From: CAVRUZ01 sp963724495
GTDB taxonomy: Bacteria; Actinomycetota; Actinomycetes; Propionibacteriales; DAIQRJ01
Assembly: GCA_963724495.1 (NCBI GenBank)
Contig: CAVRUZ010000005.1
Coordinates: 124,001-188,000 of the forward strand
Length of the DNA stretch: 64,000 nt
Direction: 5' to 3'
In this document: positions 51,578-60,353 of the stretch, one piece after another
Numbering within the stretch: the stretch's first letter is position 1
Layout: each line of letters opens with the position of its first letter
Notes under the pieces: model-generated
Told to the model about the DNA's origin: nothing
What the model saw: the letters and a program-made list of their open reading frames with translations, nothing else
Databases searched by the model: none
Translations under genes and position numbers: made by a program

Positions 51578-52396
51578 GTGAACACAGACACCGGCCGGCG
51601 GGACACCTACACCCACGGCCACCACGAGAGCGTCCTCCGGTCCCACGAGTGGCGCACGGCCGAGAACTCCGCCGCCTACCTGTTGCCGCACCTCCGGCCG
51701 GGCATGGACCTCCTCGACGTCGGCTGCGGGCCGGGCACGATCACGCTCGACCTCGCCCGGCTGGTGACCCCGGGCCGCGTGCTGGGTGTCGATACGGCCG
51801 GCGAGATCGTGGAACAGGCACAACGCCGCGCGTCGGAACAGGGCGACGACACGACCCGGTTCGAGACCGGCGACGTCTACCGACTCGACCAGCCCGACGA
51901 CTCCTTCGACGTGGTGCACGCGCACCAGGTGCTCCAGCACCTCACCGATCCGGTCGCCGCCCTGCGGGAGATGCGGCGCGTGTGCCGGCCGGGCGGCCTG
52001 GTCGCGGTGCGGGACAGCGACTACGCGACCATGACCTGGTTCCCCGCGAACGGCGGTCTCACCGACTGGCTCGACCTCTATCACCGGGTCGCCCGCGGCA
52101 ACAACGCCGAGCCGGACGCAGGTCGGGAGCTTCGGTCGTGGGCGCTCCAGGCTGGCTTCGACGACGTGCGGTGCTCGGCCAGTGCCTGGACGTTCTCGAC
52201 GCCGGCTGAACGCGCCTGGTGGGGCGGGCTGTGGGCAGATCGCTGTCTGCACTCGGCATTCGCGGCCCAGGCGCTTGCCGGCGGTCACGCGACGGAGTCT
52301 CAGCTCACTGACATCGCAGCGGCCTGGCAGGCATGGGCAGCGGTCGACGACGCGTGGTTCGGGATCCTGCACGCCGAGGTGCTCGCGGTCGCCTGA
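51578..52396 (+). CDS. SAM-dependent class I methyltransferase
   Basis: A 272-aa methyltransferase of the UbiE/COQ5-like type. Motif I is LLDVGCGPGTITLDLARLV, motif II VLGVDTAGEIVEQAQRRA and motif IV FDVVHAHQVLQHLTDP, with VCRPGGLVAVRDSDYATM after it. The N-terminal RDTYTHGHHESVLRSHEWRTAENSA is typical of a conserved actinobacterial subgroup. GTG 51578 is chosen from that homology; ATG 51530 is possible. Divergent position opposite soxR with the SoxR box between suggests redox control of a natural-product or quinone methylation (inference). Confidence 0.87.
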   Translation: MNTDTGRRDTYTHGHHESVLRSHEWRTAENSAAYLLPHLRPGMDLLDVGCGPGTITLDLARLVTPGRVLGVDTAGEIVEQAQRRASEQGDDTTRFETGDVYRLDQPDDSFDVVHAHQVLQHLTDPVAALREMRRVCRPGGLVAVRDSDYATMTWFPANGGLTDWLDLYHRVARGNNAEPDAGRELRSWALQAGFDDVRCSASAWTFSTPAERAWWGGLWADRCLHSAFAAQALAGGHATESQLTDIAAAWQAWAAVDDAWFGILHAEVLAVA

Positions 52397-52428
52397 CCTT
52401 GCCGAGGCACTGTCTCCCAGCGCATCAA

Positions 52429-52498
52429 ACATGCAGCCGACTCGGACCAATCCGGACATGTGGCCACATGCCGGTCCGGGCCGCCTCCCCGCTGCATG
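52429..52498. repeat. 70-bp palindromic element, copy C
   Basis: Ends are ACATGCA (52429-52435) and TGCATG (52493-52498). Compared with the reverse of copy A, the left half is nearly the same (CCGAC..GGACCAATCC.GACATG), and ACAT.CCGGTC.GGG and CCG.TGCATG follow in order. It lies after the methyltransferase stop, in a gap that also holds the ArsR operator. Confidence 0.75.
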
Positions 52499-52536
52499 CG
52501 TGGCGCGAAAGCCGTCGAATGAAAAGGTTGCGCTTA

Positions 52537-52553
52537 TATAAGTTCGTCTTATA
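52537..52553. promoter_or_regulatory. ArsR-type operator of the SRPBCC-ArsR operon
   Basis: TATAAGTTCGTCTTATA is a 6-5-6 inverted repeat in an AT-rich patch, 44 bases before the SRPBCC start codon. ArsR-family sites often take this ATAAG-x5-CTTAT form. The ArsR gene is the second gene of the operon, so autoregulation is likely (inference). Confidence 0.65.
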
Positions 52554-52597
52554 GTGTCTGGCTCTGAGCAGGATGCCTCGACACCGAAGGAGACGAC

Positions 52598-53245
52598 ATG
52601 TCAGCGCTCGATCAGCTGGGCCAGGTCACCCGCAGCCTCCGATCACTCGACTATGAAGGCCGCCCGGCGCGTTGCCTGACGGTGGCGCAGGCCTACCCCA
52701 CCGACATCGACGACCTCTGGAATGCAGTGACCACCGCCGACCGGATCTCGCGCTGGTTCCTGCCGGTGAGCGGTGACCTCAGCGAGGGCGGCCAGTACAG
52801 CCTCGAGGGCAACGCCAGCGGCACCGTGTTGTCGTGTGATCCGCCGAGCGGCTACCGGATCACCTGGGAGTACGGCGGCGAGGTCACCTGGGTCGAGATC
52901 TCGCTGGCATCGTCCGGGTCTGGAACAGAGTCGGAGACCACCTTCACCCTCGAACACATCGCGCACGTCGACGAGTCCCGCTGGTCGGAGTTCGGCCCCG
53001 GCGCGGTCGGCATGGGCTGGGACGGTGCGCTCCTGGGGCTGGGCCTCTACCTCACCTCCGGGGTCACGATGGATCCCGCTGAGTCGATGGCCTGGATGCA
53101 GTCGGACGAGGGCAAGGCGTTCATGGCCACGAGCAGCGAAGGCTGGCGGCAGGCCGATGTCGCCTTCGGTACCGACCCCGACCTCGCCGCCGCGGCAGCT
53201 GCTCGATGCTTCGCCGCCTACACCGGTGAGCCGACCGAGACCTGA
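52598..53245 (+). CDS. SRPBCC (AHSA1-like) domain protein
   Basis: A 215-aa START-fold protein. AHSA1-type marks are VAQAYPTDIDDLWNAVTTADRISRWFLPVSGDLSEGG, GNASGTVLSCDPPSGYRITWEYGGEVTWVEI and TTFTLEHIAHVDE, followed by MGWDGALLGLGLYL. The fold makes a ligand pocket; the ligand is unknown. SRPBCC genes paired with an ArsR gene, as here (three bases apart), are a common actinobacterial arrangement. AAGGAG lies before the ATG. Confidence 0.9.
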   Translation: MSALDQLGQVTRSLRSLDYEGRPARCLTVAQAYPTDIDDLWNAVTTADRISRWFLPVSGDLSEGGQYSLEGNASGTVLSCDPPSGYRITWEYGGEVTWVEISLASSGSGTESETTFTLEHIAHVDESRWSEFGPGAVGMGWDGALLGLGLYLTSGVTMDPAESMAWMQSDEGKAFMATSSEGWRQADVAFGTDPDLAAAAAARCFAAYTGEPTET

Positions 53246-53248
53246 GGC

Positions 53249-53587
53249 GTGCACGCCTTCGATGTGCTCGGCGACCCGGTCCGGCGCCGGATCCTCGAAC
53301 TGCTGCGCGAGCAGGAGCTCGGCTCAGGTGACCTCGTCGACCTGATCCGATCGGAGTTCGGGATCTCGCAGCCCGCGGTGTCGCAGCACCTGCGGGTCCT
53401 GCGCGACAACGGGTTCGCGACCGTGCGAGCGGCCGGTACCCGCCGTCTCTACGCCGTCGACCCGACCGGGCTCACTCAGGTCGACAGCTGGCTGGAGCAG
53501 TTCCGCGGGATGTGGGAGCACGGGCTCGCCGCCCTCGGCACGGAAGTCGAGCGCGGCAAGCGCAATCGCCGCACGGGCCGGAGCTGA
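53249..53587 (+). CDS. ArsR-family repressor
   Basis: A 112-aa winged-helix protein starting at GTG 53249. It reads DVLGDPVRRRILELLREQELGSGDLVDLI, then EFGISQPAVSQHLRVLRDNGFATVRAAGTRRLYAVDP, the full ArsR HTH and wing. No metal-ligand Cys is present, so it probably does not sense metals. It belongs to the group coupled to SRPBCC proteins and follows one. The inverted repeat at 52537 is its probable operator. Confidence 0.92.
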   Translation: MHAFDVLGDPVRRRILELLREQELGSGDLVDLIRSEFGISQPAVSQHLRVLRDNGFATVRAAGTRRLYAVDPTGLTQVDSWLEQFRGMWEHGLAALGTEVERGKRNRRTGRS

Positions 53588-53610
53588 CCAGACCCGAGGA
53601 GTCGGCTCGA

Positions 53611-54405
53611 TCAGTTGAACTGCCAACTCCGCTTGGAGAGTCCGTACCAGAAGCCGTCGATGACCGACGTGCTGTCGCCTGCGTCAGCGGCGCCGAGGCT
53701 CACGTAGAGCGGTGCCCAGTGCTCCGTGCGCGGATGCGCCTGCCGGGCCGCCGGTGCCTTGTTCTCGAAGTCGAGCAGCGCATCGATGTCGCCGGCGTCG
53801 AGGGTCTGCGCGGCCCACGCGTCGAACTCGGCCGACGCGGCGGGCGGGGGTGCACCTGCACCCGCGCGCGGGTCGAACCACGCGAGGTTGTGGGTGGTGA
53901 AGCCCGAGCCGACGATCAGCGTGCCGCGGTCGCGCAGCGGCGCCAACTGACGTCCCAACTCGAACAGGGCCCGCGGGTCGAGAGTCGGCATCGACAACTG
54001 GAGAACGGGAACGTCGGCCTCGGGGAACATTTCCTTGAGTGGCACATAGGCGCCGTGGTCGAGGCCACGACTCTCGTCGCGCCGCACCGGCGTCGAGCCC
54101 GCCACCAGCGCTGCCACCTCGTCGGCGAGGTCCGGCGCGCCGGGCGATTCGTAGGTGACCTGGTAGTAGCGCTCCGCGAATCCCCAGAAGTCGTAGAGGA
54201 GCCCGGCGTCGTCGCGGGTCGCCCCGACGGTCAGCGGTGCGTCCTCCCAGTGCGCGGAGACGATCAGGATGTCGCGCGGCCGCGGCAGCGACGCCGACCA
54301 GCGCGCCAGTTCCGCGGTCCAGGTGGTGTCGTCGGCCAGCGGCGGGGCACCGTGCGAGAGGTACAGCACGGGCTGGCGGGTGTCGGGAACAGCGGAGGAG
54401 GTCAC
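53611..54405 (-). CDS. DODA-type extradiol ring-cleavage dioxygenase
   Basis: A 264-aa class III extradiol dioxygenase of the 4,5-DOPA dioxygenase (YgiD/DODA) family. Metal ligands are His in LYLSHGAPPLADD and in IVSAHWEDAP, and the catalytic His lies in LDHGAYVPLKEMFPEADVPV. Later family blocks are IVGSGFTTHNLAWFD and ARQAHPRTEHWAPLYVSLGAA. It opens catechol-type rings with O2; the natural substrate is unknown. It is convergent with the ArsR gene. Confidence 0.9.
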   Translation of the reverse strand: MTSSAVPDTRQPVLYLSHGAPPLADDTTWTAELARWSASLPRPRDILIVSAHWEDAPLTVGATRDDAGLLYDFWGFAERYYQVTYESPGAPDLADEVAALVAGSTPVRRDESRGLDHGAYVPLKEMFPEADVPVLQLSMPTLDPRALFELGRQLAPLRDRGTLIVGSGFTTHNLAWFDPRAGAGAPPPAASAEFDAWAAQTLDAGDIDALLDFENKAPAARQAHPRTEHWAPLYVSLGAADAGDSTSVIDGFWYGLSKRSWQFN

Positions 54406-54470
54406 GCCCTATCGAAGCGCACATGCGGTCCGCCTATTCCCGGACGGTCCCGCTGCCCAGACGGGATCCG

Positions 54471-55334
54471 TCAGCCGAGGCTCACCAGCGTGACCGCGGC
54501 GGCCGCCAGCACCAGCCCGAACGCCTGCACGACGCGTATCCGTTCGCGGAGCACCAGCCAGGCCAGCAGCACGGTCACCGCCGGGTAGAGCGCGGCGAGG
54601 ACGCCCGCGACCGTGAGGTCACCGGATTGCGCCGCCAGCTGGAAGGTCAGCGTCGCCACCCCTGCCAGCGCCCCGGCGATCACGCCGCCGGCAGCTCCCC
54701 GTGCCCGCGGGATGACGGAGGCTCCGGCGAGTGCCGCACCGCCCGCGATCACGAACACCGACGTCAGCTGGCTGATGGCCACCGGCGCCACACCCGCGGA
54801 CGTGGGGATCTGGCCCAGGGCCGCGAACTGGCCACCGAAGCCGAGCCCGGCCAGCAGCCCGAGGGCGACGTCGGCGTGTTTCCCCCTCAGGGTTTCGGAA
54901 GGCACCGGCAACGACGCACCCGAGGCCACCAGCCAGATGGCCGGGAGCGCGAGTCCGACGCCGAGCCACGCCGTGCTGCTGGGACGCTCTCCGCCGAGAA
55001 CACCCGCCAGCACCGGGATCACGGCGGCGCCGACGCCGGACACCGGCGCCACCACTCCCATCCGGCCACCGCCGAGCCCGGCGTAGATGGCCACGTTCGC
55101 GGCTCCGGAGCAGATCCCGGCCACCACGCCCCAGAGCACCGTCGTGACCGTCAGATCGTTGGAGAACAGCGGGACCGCCGCGAGTGCCAGCAGCGTTCCG
55201 GTGATCTGGGCGAGGAACGCCACCTGCCAGACCGGCACCCGGCGGGTCACCAGGCCGCCGATGAAGTCGCTGAGCCCGTAGGCCAGCGCCGCGAACAGTC
55301 CGAGGACGATCACCACGCCGCCACCATGCCGCAA
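54471..55334 (-). CDS. EamA/DMT-family transporter
   Basis: A 287-aa protein with ten helices in two EamA repeats. The first starts VLGLFAALAYGLSDFIGGLVTRR and contains GICSGAANVAIYAGLGGGRMGVVAPVSGVGAAVIPVLAG. The second ends with LTVAGVLAALYPAVTVLLAWLVLRERIRVVQAFGLVLA, the usual loop (A-L-Y-P-A-V-T-V-L) and Glu-Arg turn. Such carriers export amino acids or other metabolites. ATG 55334 is used; GTG 55316 is an alternative start. Confidence 0.88.
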   Translation of the reverse strand: MRHGGGVVIVLGLFAALAYGLSDFIGGLVTRRVPVWQVAFLAQITGTLLALAAVPLFSNDLTVTTVLWGVVAGICSGAANVAIYAGLGGGRMGVVAPVSGVGAAVIPVLAGVLGGERPSSTAWLGVGLALPAIWLVASGASLPVPSETLRGKHADVALGLLAGLGFGGQFAALGQIPTSAGVAPVAISQLTSVFVIAGGAALAGASVIPRARGAAGGVIAGALAGVATLTFQLAAQSGDLTVAGVLAALYPAVTVLLAWLVLRERIRVVQAFGLVLAAAAVTLVSLG

Positions 55335-55412
55335 GTGCGAGGCCGGGTGGCGCAGCCCCGCTGTGCCGGGTCCTGGGTTCCGCCCGGACCGCGACCGCCG
55401 CCGCCGGCCGGA

Positions 55413-56324
55413 CTAGAAGACCGGTCGCCCGCCCGTCACCCCGACGACCGTGCCCGACACGTAGCTGGCCTCGGCCGGAGCGGCGAGGAAGACGTAGGCA
55501 CCCGCCAGTTCCGCCGGCTGACCCGCCCGGCCCAGTGGTGTCTCGGCGCCGAACGACTGCACCTTGTCGCTCTCCCGAGTCGCCGGCTGCAGAGGCGTCC
55601 AGATCGGGCCGGGCGCGACCGCGTTCACCCGGATGCCGCGCGGACCGAGTTCTTCGGCCAGGTTGACGGTGATGTTGTTGATCGCCGCCTTCGTGGCCGC
55701 GTAGTCGACCAGCTGGACCGACGGGTCGTAGGCCTGAACCGAACTGGTGTTGATGATCGAGGACCCACTGCTCAGGTGCGGCAACGCCGCCTTGGTGAGC
55801 CAGAACAGCCCGTACAGGTTGGTCTTCAGCGTGCGATCGAGCTCGTCGAACTGCAGTCCCTCGATGCCACCCTCGCCGCGTCCCCAGTGGTAGCCCGCGT
55901 TGTTGACGAGCACGTCGATGCCGCCGAGCTGGCCGACGGTGTCGCTGACGACCTGCTCGCAGGCGGCCTGATCGGTGAGGTCGCCCGGCACCAGCACGGC
56001 CTTGCGTCCCGCCTCGGTGATCCAGTGGGCCGTCGCGTCGGCGTCCGGCTGTTCTGCCGGCAGGTAGTTCAGGGCGACATCGGCGCCCTCGCGCGCGTAC
56101 GCGATCGCGATGGCGCGCCCGATCCCGGAGTCGCCGCCGGTGATCAGCGCCCGCAGGCCGGCTAGGCGGCCATGACCGACGTAGGTCTCCTCGCCGTGGT
56201 CGGGCACCGGATCCATCACGTCGGTGAGGCCCGGCGGCTCCTGCTGCTGGGCCGGGAAGCCGCCGCTGCCGTCGGGCAGGCGGAACTTGGCCTCGGCGTT
56301 GCGGACGATCTCTGGCGTGTCCAT
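55413..56324 (-). CDS. SDR-family oxidoreductase (YghA-like)
   Basis: A 303-aa short-chain dehydrogenase. An N-terminal extension (GGFPAQQQEPPGLTDVMDPVPDHG) typical of the YghA/stress group precedes the Rossmann motif ALITGGDSGIGRAIAIAYAREGADV. NNAG, Ser in IINTSSVQAY and Tyr-x-x-x-Lys in YAATKAAINN form the active site. PGPIWTPLQPA follows. It uses NAD(P)H on an aldehyde or ketone; the natural substrate is unknown. ATG 56324 is preferred over 56360 because GGGAG stands six bases ahead. Confidence 0.9.
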   Translation of the reverse strand: MDTPEIVRNAEAKFRLPDGSGGFPAQQQEPPGLTDVMDPVPDHGEETYVGHGRLAGLRALITGGDSGIGRAIAIAYAREGADVALNYLPAEQPDADATAHWITEAGRKAVLVPGDLTDQAACEQVVSDTVGQLGGIDVLVNNAGYHWGRGEGGIEGLQFDELDRTLKTNLYGLFWLTKAALPHLSSGSSIINTSSVQAYDPSVQLVDYAATKAAINNITVNLAEELGPRGIRVNAVAPGPIWTPLQPATRESDKVQSFGAETPLGRAGQPAELAGAYVFLAAPAEASYVSGTVVGVTGGRPVF

Positions 56325-56464
56325 GTCACTCGCTCCCGGGTCATTCGCTCTCGACGACATCTGACGACGACTGCGCCTGTGGCGACTTAGGTTGTAAGGC
56401 TGGTCAGCCTAGCGACGGAACCGGTCAGCCCTCCACGGTGTCCGGGCGGCTCCGCTGCGGTCGG

Positions 56465-57389
56465 TCAGAGCGGCAGCTCGTCGGCGATTCGCTGCACATC
56501 CACCGCCACCTCGAGGCGCGACGTCGTGCTCTCGGTGAAGATCACGCCCTTCAACGGCGAGACGTCGCCGAAGTCCCGACCCCAGCCGGTGGTCACATAG
56601 CGGGCATCGGCCAGATGGTCGTTGGTCGGGTCGAGGTCGACCCAGGCGCCGCCCGGCACCAGCACCGAGGCCCACGCGTGCGACGCGTCGCTGCCGCGCA
56701 ACCGCTCTCGGCCAGCCGGCGGGGTGGTCTCGAGGTAGCCACTCACGTATCGCGCCGGCAACCCGACGGCGCGAAGGCAGCCGACGGCCAGGTGAGCGAA
56801 GTCCTGGCAGACACCTCGGCGCGCGGACAGCACTTCGCGCAACGTCGTGCGGACCGACGTCGAGCCCTTGGCGTAGGTGACGTCGTCGTGGATCGCGTCG
56901 ACCAGCGCCGTGACGGCTTCACCGAGTGGCCGGTCGGGCCGCAGGACGCCCCGCGCGTAGTCGGCCACCTCGCTACTCGGTCCGACCAGCGGCGACGGCA
57001 GCAGGAACTCGGCATGCTCGACCGGATCCGCCTCCTGCTGCACCGCCGCAGGCGGCTGCGGCCACCGTCCAGTCGTCGAGGACCGCAGGGTCGTAGCGGG
57101 TCGGATGCACGTCGACCTCGCTCACCTTGGACACGGTCAGCGACCGGTGCGGGGTCCGCAGTTCCAGGTAGTGGCTGTGGTTGCCGAAGTGGTCGATGTG
57201 CTCCGACACCACGGCCGCGGGCGGATCCACCTGCACCGAGTTCGACAGCACGGTCTGCTGCGCGGTCTCCCGGGGGCACAGCAGTCCCCGCTCGTAGCAG
57301 CCGGTCACGTCGCCGTCGTAGGTGTAGCGCGTCACGTGACTGATGCGATAGCTCCGCGGCGTGAAGTGGGTCTCGTCCTGCGGCCTCAT
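56465..57389 (-). pseudogene. Transglutaminase-family protein of the ATP-grasp cluster, +1 frameshift
   Basis: From ATG 57389 the protein begins with the usual N-terminal beta domain (YRISHVTRYTYDGDVTGCYERG; SVQVDPPAAVVSEHIDHFGNHSHYLEL). Near 57051-57052 the frame breaks after DDWTVAAAA. With one base less it joins VQQEADPVEHAEFLLPS and the transglutaminase core: Cys in RRGVCQDFAHLAVG, His in DASHAWASVLVPGG and Asp in WVDLDPTND. The joined product is ~307 residues, normal for the family. It follows the ATP-grasp/alpha-E gene by 40 bases, its regular partner. Confidence 0.87.
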
Positions 57390-57429
57390 GGCTGTGTCCC
57401 TGTTGACCGGGCCCTCAATGACCGGGCCC

Positions 57430-60003
57430 TCATGACCGGCCGCTGCCCGAGCTGTCGGTCTGGGAGCCGTCCTTGGCCAGCGTCCAGCCCGCCAGTTGCG
57501 CGCGCTGCGGCGCCTTGCGGACGAAGTGCTTCTCCTCGACTGTTGCGGCGAGCCCAGCTGCGTCGGCGTGCAGGTGGTCGAGCAGGGCCACCAGGTCGCT
57601 GCGATCACCGGCGCTGACGTCCTCGGGGTCTACCTCCTCCAGTCGCGCGACGAGTTCCTGGGCTGCCTGCGCGGATTCGTCGTCGCCGATCTGGGCGAGC
57701 ACAGTGGCGAACTGGTCGAGGCTGAAGATCACCGACCGGGGGTTGGTGCGATCGAGGAGCAGCAGAGCGAGGCAGGCCGGGGAGGGCGATGCTGGTCCCA
57801 TGCCGGCCGCCGTGCGGCGACGGTGGGTGATGACCGAATCGGCGGCCAGCAGGACCGACTCGGTGACCTGTCCGTCGATCACCGGCGGCCGCTCGAACGC
57901 GACCGTGTGCCGCAACAGCGAGATGGTGTGCAGGGTCCGCTCGATTCTGATGCCGGCATCGAGGAAGGCCCAGGTGAGGTCGCGGATCATCCCGTTGGCG
58001 ACGATCCCGGCGAAGGCCAGCAGGCCCTCGAGGATCTGCCCCAGCAGGTGCTGGAGCGGCATCTCGCTCGTGTCCGGCCGCGAGGCGAGGAGGCGTTCCA
58101 GCCGGCCGAGCACCATCCAGGTGTCGAGCGACATCTGGTCGCGCACCTCGTGCGCCGCCCCGACCAGCCGTTCGATGGCGAAGGCGACGCTGCCGGGGGT
58201 GTCGGCGTCGAGAACCAGCAGCCGCAACAGGTCCCGCGAGGTGTCGGCCGACGACCCGGCAGTGAGCCCGGGTGACTGGAGGTCGGTGACCTGTGTCGCG
58301 GCGTGCAGCAGCGCGTCGAGTGCAGCGGCTCCCGGCGTCCCCGGCCGCGCGGCATGGTCCTCGCTGAGGTCGTCGGCCACGCGCAGCAACCGGCCGGTTC
58401 CCTCGGCCCTTTCGGTGTAGCGGCCGAGCCAGAACAGGTCCTCGGCGACCCGGGGAGCGACACCGGCACCGGCGTCGACCAGCGCACCGGCAACCCCACG
58501 GAGGACGGCCGGCCGCCGCTCGCCGGCACGCTCGGCCGGGTCGGCGGGGACCCACACGTCCTTGGCGACCGCTCCGCCGGACGTCGAGACGTCGAAGCTG
58601 TCCGCATCACTGGCCACCCGGCCGAGGGCTCCGGGCATCACCACGTACTCGCCGAATCGGGCCACCGCGAACGTCCGCAGCACCATCCGGCGCGGCTCGA
58701 GGGCCGACGACGAGGCGACCGGCGCGGTCGACATCTCCACCGGCTCCTGCGCGCACCAGTTCCACGGCTCGGCCCCGATCCGGTGACGCAGGTCGTCTGT
58801 GGCCGCGGCCGAGAGGTCCCAGCCGAAGTGGGTGGTCTGGCCGATGCCGCGGGACAGCGGCTTGAGGATCAGCGAGTCGAGCCGGGCCAGGACGTGCTGG
58901 CGGTCGGTGTCGTCCCCGCACCAGAAGGAGGTCGGCGACGGCAGCGAGAGGTCCTCGCCAAGGAACGCCCGCGCGATGCCCGGCAGGAAGTGCAGGAGGC
59001 CGGGGTTCTCCAGCACGCCCGCGCCGATCGGGTTGGCGACGCTGACGGTCCCGCGCCGGACCGCCTCGATGAGGCCTGGGACACCGAGCTGGCTCTCCGG
59101 CCGGAGCTCGAGCGGATCGGACCAGTCCTCGTCGACCCGGCGGTAGATCACCGACACCGGGGCCAGGCGCCCCGTCGTGCGCAGGTAGACCCGCCCCTCG
59201 CGCACCGTCAGGTCGTCGGACTCCACCAGCGGGAAGCCCAGCAGCGTGGCCATGAACGCCTGGTCGAAGGCCGTCTCGCTGCCGGCTCCTGGCGTGAGCA
59301 GCACACCGCGGCCAGGCTCGGCCGAGGGCGGCGACAGATCCATCAGGGCTTCGCTCATCAGGTGGAAGAAGCCCCGCAGCCGCGACAGGTCGGTGCGGCG
59401 GTGCAGCTCCGGCATCACCCGGGTGATGATGCGGCGACCAGCCATCGCGTACCCCGCACCCGATGGCGCCTGGGTGCGGTCGGTGAGCACGCACCAGCCG
59501 TCGGCGTTGCGGACCACGTCGCAGGCGGCGAGCACGAGCTGGCGCGCCGCGGGCAACCGGATCCCGTCCACGGGGCGAAGGAAGCCGGGATGGCCGAGCA
59601 CGACCTCTGCCGGCAGCACGCCGCTCCGCAGGAGTCGGCGATCGCCGTAGACGTCGGTGAGCACCAGGTCGAGCAGGTGCAGCCGCTGGCGCAGCCCGGC
59701 GACGAGGTGATCCCAGTCGGGTCGATCCACGATCACCGGCAGCGGGTCCAGCGGCCAGTCGCGACCCTGTCCGCCGGTCCCGCGGCCGCCGTAGGTGATG
59801 CCGTCGTCCTGGGCGTACCGGTGGGCCAGGGCGGCCCGGCCACGCAGCCCGGACAGCCCCATTTCGTCGATCGCCTGCCCGACTCCGTGCTGTGCGGAGC
59901 GGACGCCGGATCCGTCGACGAGCTCGTCGCGGCCCGGTCGGGCACCGCGGGCGAGCCGGATCCGGTAGGCCTCGAGGAGTCGCCCGGCCACGGATGTGGT
60001 CAC
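57430..60003 (-). CDS. Circularly permuted ATP-grasp / alpha-E fusion protein
   Basis: An 857-aa fusion. Residues ~1-480 are a circularly permuted type 2 ATP-grasp domain: DEMGLSGLRGRAALAHRYAQDDGITYGG, WPLDPLPVIV, GHPGFLRPVDGIRLP, GSETAFDQAFMATLLGFPLVESDDLTVREGRVYLRT and NPIGAGVLENPGLLHFLPGIA. Residues ~540-850 are the helical alpha-E domain, opening RVAEDLFWLGRYTERAEGTGRLLRV. These two domains are usually neighbouring genes with a transglutaminase, which also follows here. The set is predicted to make and process a small peptide; no product is known. GTG 60003 is chosen from the family start. Confidence 0.9.
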   Translation of the reverse strand: MTTSVAGRLLEAYRIRLARGARPGRDELVDGSGVRSAQHGVGQAIDEMGLSGLRGRAALAHRYAQDDGITYGGRGTGGQGRDWPLDPLPVIVDRPDWDHLVAGLRQRLHLLDLVLTDVYGDRRLLRSGVLPAEVVLGHPGFLRPVDGIRLPAARQLVLAACDVVRNADGWCVLTDRTQAPSGAGYAMAGRRIITRVMPELHRRTDLSRLRGFFHLMSEALMDLSPPSAEPGRGVLLTPGAGSETAFDQAFMATLLGFPLVESDDLTVREGRVYLRTTGRLAPVSVIYRRVDEDWSDPLELRPESQLGVPGLIEAVRRGTVSVANPIGAGVLENPGLLHFLPGIARAFLGEDLSLPSPTSFWCGDDTDRQHVLARLDSLILKPLSRGIGQTTHFGWDLSAAATDDLRHRIGAEPWNWCAQEPVEMSTAPVASSSALEPRRMVLRTFAVARFGEYVVMPGALGRVASDADSFDVSTSGGAVAKDVWVPADPAERAGERRPAVLRGVAGALVDAGAGVAPRVAEDLFWLGRYTERAEGTGRLLRVADDLSEDHAARPGTPGAAALDALLHAATQVTDLQSPGLTAGSSADTSRDLLRLLVLDADTPGSVAFAIERLVGAAHEVRDQMSLDTWMVLGRLERLLASRPDTSEMPLQHLLGQILEGLLAFAGIVANGMIRDLTWAFLDAGIRIERTLHTISLLRHTVAFERPPVIDGQVTESVLLAADSVITHRRRTAAGMGPASPSPACLALLLLDRTNPRSVIFSLDQFATVLAQIGDDESAQAAQELVARLEEVDPEDVSAGDRSDLVALLDHLHADAAGLAATVEEKHFVRKAPQRAQLAGWTLAKDGSQTDSSGSGRS

Positions 60004-60353
60004 AGTCGACCCGCCACGGGTGTGGTCACAGTCGCCGACCCTAGGCGTTCCGCACGCGTGCGGAATTTCTCGTTCGAACGTCGCGGCGAGCTCGTCCCCA
60101 CACCAGGCATCCGAATCCGCTGTCTCGAAACGATGTGCGCGGGAGCCGCCGTGGAGGGCTGCTGTGCTCGCTGAGCCTGTCTGCGTTGCCGGCCGAGCAC
60201 GCATTCGTCAATCGGCGGACTTGAAAGCGGAAACTGAACACGGTGCGATAATTCCCATAACGGGGCGTATTCGTTTTATCAGCATATTGACGTAGATATT
60301 CGCAGTGCTCACACTCGGGTAACGGGGACAAATCCCGGGATAGGGCGTGTCCC
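60004..60353. other. 350-base divergent control region
   Basis: No supported gene lies here. The left part carries two near copies of GTGGTCACAGTCG (59995-60030). The right part, 60230-60310, is markedly AT-rich compared with the rest (ATAATTCCCATAACG; GTTTTATCAGCATATTGACG) and probably holds the promoter of the membrane-anchored protein gene at 60354. I see no clear operator or terminator. Confidence 0.45.
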
